Source: Cryptomeria japonica
Taxonomy: Eukaryota; Streptophyta; Pinopsida; Cupressales; Cupressaceae
Length of the DNA: 62,000 bases
Assembly: GCF_030272615.1 (NCBI RefSeq)
Contig: NC_081415.1
Coordinates: 377,689,892 to 377,751,891, forward strand
Direction of reading: 5' to 3'
Shown: positions 57,908-62,000 of the stretch, one piece after another
Numbering within the stretch: the first letter of the stretch is position 1
How the letters are laid out: every line of letters starts with the position of its first letter
Program-made: the position numbers and the translations under genes
Notes under the pieces: generated by a model
Database searches by the model: none
The model's input: the letters and a program-made list of their open reading frames with translations, nothing else
Told to the model about the DNA's origin: nothing

Positions 57908-59052
57908 TTTAATACCCTAAAATTGGTCACCTAAACCATGGGCCCCTAATTTTGACAACATCACCAAGGTCCTAACCAAAGGCAATTAAATCAACTTTGA
58001 GCACACAATTAATTAATTCTTCAATCATTAAATGTTACATGGTAAGTGAATTATTCTATATTAATTAAATCATTCCGAGTAAATCATTTTGATCAATTAT
58101 CCTAATTAATTTATTAAATATCCTAGCATATTTAATTAATTAATAAATTTGTCATTTAATCATGAAAACAGAATTAATTTATTATAAAAGAGGAATCAAT
58201 ATGCAAAGCAAGAGTTAAATTGAAAATAAAATAAAATAATTGAATTGAAAGAGAAATCAAACTTGAGATATTACTTCTTCTAAATTGAGAGAACTTGAAT
58301 TCAGAAAAGCAATTAAAGGAATTTAATCATTCTGTAAAATTGGAAATCAAATCTTTTGAGAAAAGAAGTTCAGTTGTATTGAAAAGACTCTTTTCTTGAA
58401 TAAATCAAAGAATTGCATAGAATTACCTATTTTCATCTCAAGTGCATGGAATTAATTGAATTTTGTCTCCAATGCAAACTCAAACTTATAATCTGAATGC
58501 ATTTCATTCAAACTATAATTGGAATCTATCTCAACATTAACTGAATTTGATCTCTCAATTATTTCAATTATCCTAAATTATGTTTTTTTCTTGATCTCTC
58601 TTGTGATTATGTAAATTCAGCCTTCATCTCTCATTCAAAACACCCTGCAGATTTATTGTTATTATACAGTTTTTGCTCTGGAGTCATTGAAGATATTGTG
58701 CTTGCTTTTTGATATTATTCAATCTTAGTTTATCTTTTTGCATATTTAGTTTAATTATGATTGCTTGAATTCATATAGCTTACTATTCATCCATCTAGCA
58801 TAATTTTGCATCCATTTAGCTTAATATCATGCTCGTATAGATTAAATCATTTGTCTTGGTGTAGTCTAGTCACTGGTATTGCTTATACAAATCTAAGAGC
58901 AAGACTATACTCACATCTTTTAGAAGTAAATTGGTAGATTTGTTATGGTTTTATTATTCATGCTTATATCTATCTAACCATACATGTAATGACTTAATTC
59001 AAGTGTTGTGTTTTATAGCTTGCAAATACTTATTCCACTTTTCACACACACA
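57908..59052 (+). repeat. Element B 3' LTR
   Basis: Begins TTTAATACCC (TG changed to TT) and ends ...CTTTTCACACACACA before CCTAC. It lacks a segment of about 30 bp near 58,060 that the 5' LTR has. Confidence 0.9.
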
Positions 59053-59057
59053 CCTAC
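59053..59057 (+). repeat. Right target-site duplication of element B
   Basis: CCTAC, identical to 45797-45801. Confidence 0.9.
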
Positions 59058-61520
59058 CACCTTGGTCTCAAGAATTTTGCTTGATCTTTCAATGGTGGAT
59101 CTAGTGCATCTTCTTGATTCAAAAAAAGATCCCACTGGCATGTCCAAGAGTTACAAGACCAGGACAACCTACCACATTGGTCCTGATAATTTATTATTTT
59201 AAACTTGACTTGTGGGTTGCATAATTTTTCAATTGTATTTTTAGATTTGATTGCCATGACATGTTATTTTCAGACTTAGATGCATCTAGTGTTCAATATC
59301 ACTATTCAATTGTTTAGTTCATTGGTTCATCAATCATTTTACAAATAAATTGCATTGCTTAATCATATTTTACGTTTCCAATATTTTCCTCTTTGCGCAT
59401 GAGTTTTCTTACCCTTAGTCCTACATACAATATTTTAGTGAGAAGAAGTTATAGACTTAGGGCTTCCCAAGGTTTAAACATTAAGCATATGGAGCCTTAG
59501 TTGACTAACTTATTCCATGTGAATATTAATGCTTCCTCTAATCCAACAAATGACATAACTAATATAAAATATCCCCATTCACCTCATACTTCTCATGATG
59601 AGGATGAATCACTAACTAGGGTTACCATTGATCAATTGGAGAATATTTATAATGAGTTTGAAAATCTTCAACAATGGATGGGTCAACAATACCTAGATAG
59701 CGAGGCAATCCCCTTGGTTGGAGGATTGAAAAGAAAGGTTCAAAGTGATAAGTTAGGTGTGGATGTGTTGTGTGGCCTTGCTCATATTATTGATACTAAT
59801 ATTGTGCCAATAAAAAGTTGTGTCAAAGTCCTTGGTTACTCTCAACCTACTAGCCAAGTTAATCATTCCATTTTTATGCCTACATCCTTGCCTAGTATAC
59901 ACATGTTAGTCATGGGGGAAATCATATTAATCAATATTCTTGCATACCTTCTTTCATGAGTCTTCCATTTGTTTCACAACCATCTCTCATACCAACATAC
60001 CATAATTTTCTCCCTCCTTATTCTCAACCCCCACTTACAAAATATTACTCCTCCATCACAATCTAATATTTTCAATTCCAATACATTCAATAGATAAACT
60101 ATTAATAACCTAGCTCAAACTATTTCATCCTCACAACACCAATTGACTTCTTTATCTAAATTTAGTGTTCCCACATTGATGTAGCGAGCCCACTATATGA
60201 TGAGATTGTCCATGCGATTCCTCCTAAGCATGTGGAAATTTCCTAATTGGAGTTATATAATGAAAAGGTGACCCCTTGACTCATGTGAAGATATTTCAAA
60301 CCTTGTGTAGAGTTTCTCTCATGATCAAAGACTTATGGCAAAATAATTTACTTGAACTTTTAGAGATAAAGCCTTGCAATGGTATTTTTCTTTGTCTCCT
60401 TATTCTATTACTTATTTTTCAACAATTGGTTAATGCTTTCATTCAAAAATTACAAAATAACATTGTTCCTAAGATTAATTTGACCGATTTGATTTATTGT
60501 AAGCAAGGAGTTAAAGGAAAAGTGACAAATTTTATTGGTAGATATAAACATTTACATTCACAAATTGCTTATCCTAATACTGATCATGATGTTCAATAAA
60601 TTTGTATTACTAATTTACTAAATGATATTATAGATAATCTTTTATTTTATGATTTTACTTCTTTTACACAATTGTGTGCAATGCTTCATAATTATTAGCT
60701 TCAAGTGAGTCAATTTGAATCATCTTCTTCAATAGCTTCAGTTGATAAGAATGAGAGCACTCAACAATCATTTATGAAGTTCAAACAAAATGAAGGTTTC
60801 ATGAAGATAAATTACAACATCAACATTCAAGTGGCAACCATGACACCTGATGTGGCCCCTTTATCCAAATATTTTAGAAAATAATTAACTCCTCTTTTTG
60901 AGTCTTTGCATAGTATAATGTTGAGATTGATGAATGTTGATGTGTTGCAACTTCCTCACATCAAATCAATTGACTATTCTAAACCATTCCCAAATTCCCA
61001 TGATCTTAAACCTTTTTGTCAATGTCATCATCAACTAGGTCATGACACTCAGAAATATTATGAGTTGAGGAATAATATTTAAGGATTTATTGATTATAAT
61101 GCTACATCCATAGTTGGTTTGAATAAAAAAGGGAGTAAGCTTGTATCTCCTATCCAAAATCTCCAAATCTTCACCAATTTGTTGTGTTCTCATTCAACCA
61201 ATATTGTGGAGTCCAAGCCACTTGATTTATCTTATAATAACCTTGGTGTAGAATCTAATAATGTTGTGAGCCTCATTGACAAAGCTACACCTACAAAAGA
61301 CTTATGCATTACCTTCAATCCTAGTGAAACTATTGTTGTACTTGATGGCCCATTATATATTATTGTGAAAATCAAAGACAAACTCTAACAAGGGGAGCTT
61401 GTTGATCCAATATGTATGGTGAATGTGATTTGGATGTGATTGCTAAAGAACATATTTTTACTCAACAATTGCATCAAGTAACATATGATAAATATGATGT
61501 TATGGTTAAGGTCTGGGTAT
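59058..61520 (+). pseudogene. Element C: Tat-type gag and start of protease, decayed
   Basis: An N-terminal acidic part is at 59,501-59,959. The capsid core lies at about 60,270-60,700 with FQQLVNAFIQKLQNNIVPK, LTDLIYCKQGVKGKVTNFIG and RYKHLHSQIAYP, the most conserved gag block of Tat elements. A broken zinc motif (FCQCHHQLGHDTQKYYELRN, the last Cys now Tyr) and GFIDYNATS follow near 61,014-61,100. Then come ETIVVLDGPLYII and, after a frame change, a protease-like LVDPICMVN near 61,408 with HIFTQQLHQVTYDKYDVM. Several stops occur. The sequence left of element B (to 45,801) is presumably its leader, so element B is nested in it. It continues or is truncated to the right. Confidence 0.72.
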
Positions 61521-62000
61521 AATCACAATAATGGTTCTTGTGTGAGCTTGAATTTCATCCTTAGAATGTTACCTGTAATAAGTTAATTTCACAAAATACA
61601 ATGGAAATGCATACAAGAAATCCAAAATCCACCAATGAAACTAAATGAAATACATATTAAAATAAAACATTATTTCACCTTCATGACTTATATCTCATTG
61701 TGTCCTAACTCCACTGTTCCTGGTTGCAGATGGTGTGCTCTCAAACAATGCACTGTTGGCTTCCAAGATGGCATATGAAGAATGGACTGATAGCTTGTAG
61801 TTAACTGATAGTATGATATGCAAAGCTACATGATTATGCTAAAATGATAATGCTATATGATTATATTGCTAAAATGATATTTGCTAATTGCTAATTGCTA
61901 ATTGCTTCAAAAACTCACGGATGCATAAGATTGGCTTGAAAACTATTTTTTGAAGACTCGCTTCCTCTCAACTGAAGCTCTTGGTTTTATAGACTTTGAG
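61521..62000. other. Right end of the window, no gene seen
   Basis: AT-rich with no readable protease or RT continuation of element C, so a deletion or another insertion probably starts near 61,520. A short tandem of GCTAATT (three copies plus GCT) is at 61,884-61,907. Confidence 0.5.

Larger units (their letters stand above)
45802..59052 (+). mobile_element. Element B: Tat-lineage Ty3/gypsy retrotransposon with dual RNase H and antisense gene
   Basis: LTRs at 45802-46954 and 57908-59052 with a perfect CCTAC duplication outside. Pol order is protease, long linker, RT, RNase H, a second archaeal-type RNase H, integrase; the second RNase H is the hallmark of the Tat lineage. The end of the 5' LTR, the PBS and most of gag are deleted, so the left LTR runs almost directly into the gag-protease border. 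An antisense plant-mobile-domain-like gene lies between integrase and the 3' LTR. Pol keeps most motifs but has many stops. It is the more complete relative of element A. Confidence 0.93.

Overview
This is repeat-dense nuclear DNA from a land plant with a large genome. The evidence is nested Ty3/gypsy (chromovirus and Tat), a plant L1-type LINE with a C-terminal RNase H, an initiator-Met primer site, GT-AG introns, and no bacterial operon or phage architecture. A conifer or other gymnosperm is plausible from the element mix, but the sequence alone does not prove it. I found no intact conventional host gene, rRNA, tRNA or CRISPR array.

Layout. (1) 1-3.6 kb: 3' two-thirds of a decayed chromovirus (zinc knuckle, protease, RT, RNase H, integrase, chromodomain), followed by a CT-rich block at 4.4-4.8 kb. 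(2) 5,041-18,103: Tat-lineage LTR element A with two ~1.3-kb LTRs, a PBS, a remnant of gag and no pol. (3) 18.3-20.1 kb: a decayed spliced gene of unknown function. (4) 20,522-33,312: a LINE with a 17-bp target duplication. Its ORF2 is split by a 6.6-kb reverse-orientation LTR element (24,508-31,109) that carries a gag-like protein with four zinc knuckles and a 1,042-codon reading frame of unknown function. (5) 34.0-37.7 kb, minus strand: a multi-exon transposase-like pseudogene. (6) 37.98-43.11 kb: a 5.1-kb satellite of about 20-bp palindromes. (7) 45,802-59,052: Tat-lineage element B, bounded by a perfect 5-bp duplication, with protease, G-patch-like segment, RT, two RNase H domains and integrase. 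It is inserted into a third decayed Tat element whose gag-protease continues at 59.1-61.5 kb.

The most interesting system is shared by elements A and B. On the antisense strand, between the pol region (or its missing position) and the 3' LTR, each carries a complete small transcription unit: a TATATAAG box, exactly 81 bp to the ATG of a 25-codon exon, a GT-AG intron of about 430-460 bp, and a second exon of about 610-620 codons. The second exon encodes a plant-mobile-domain-like protein with a coiled-coil, charged C-terminus. Element A has lost all of pol but kept this unit. The reverse-orientation LTR element at 24.5-31.1 kb likewise carries a passenger reading frame with its own TATA box.

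Order of events inferred from nesting: the locus with the spliced gene and the transposase-like gene existed first; the LINE and element A entered it; the LTR element then entered the LINE; element B entered element C. Nearly every reading frame has premature stops, many of a kind expected from C-to-T decay of methylated DNA, so this is old, silenced repeat DNA.
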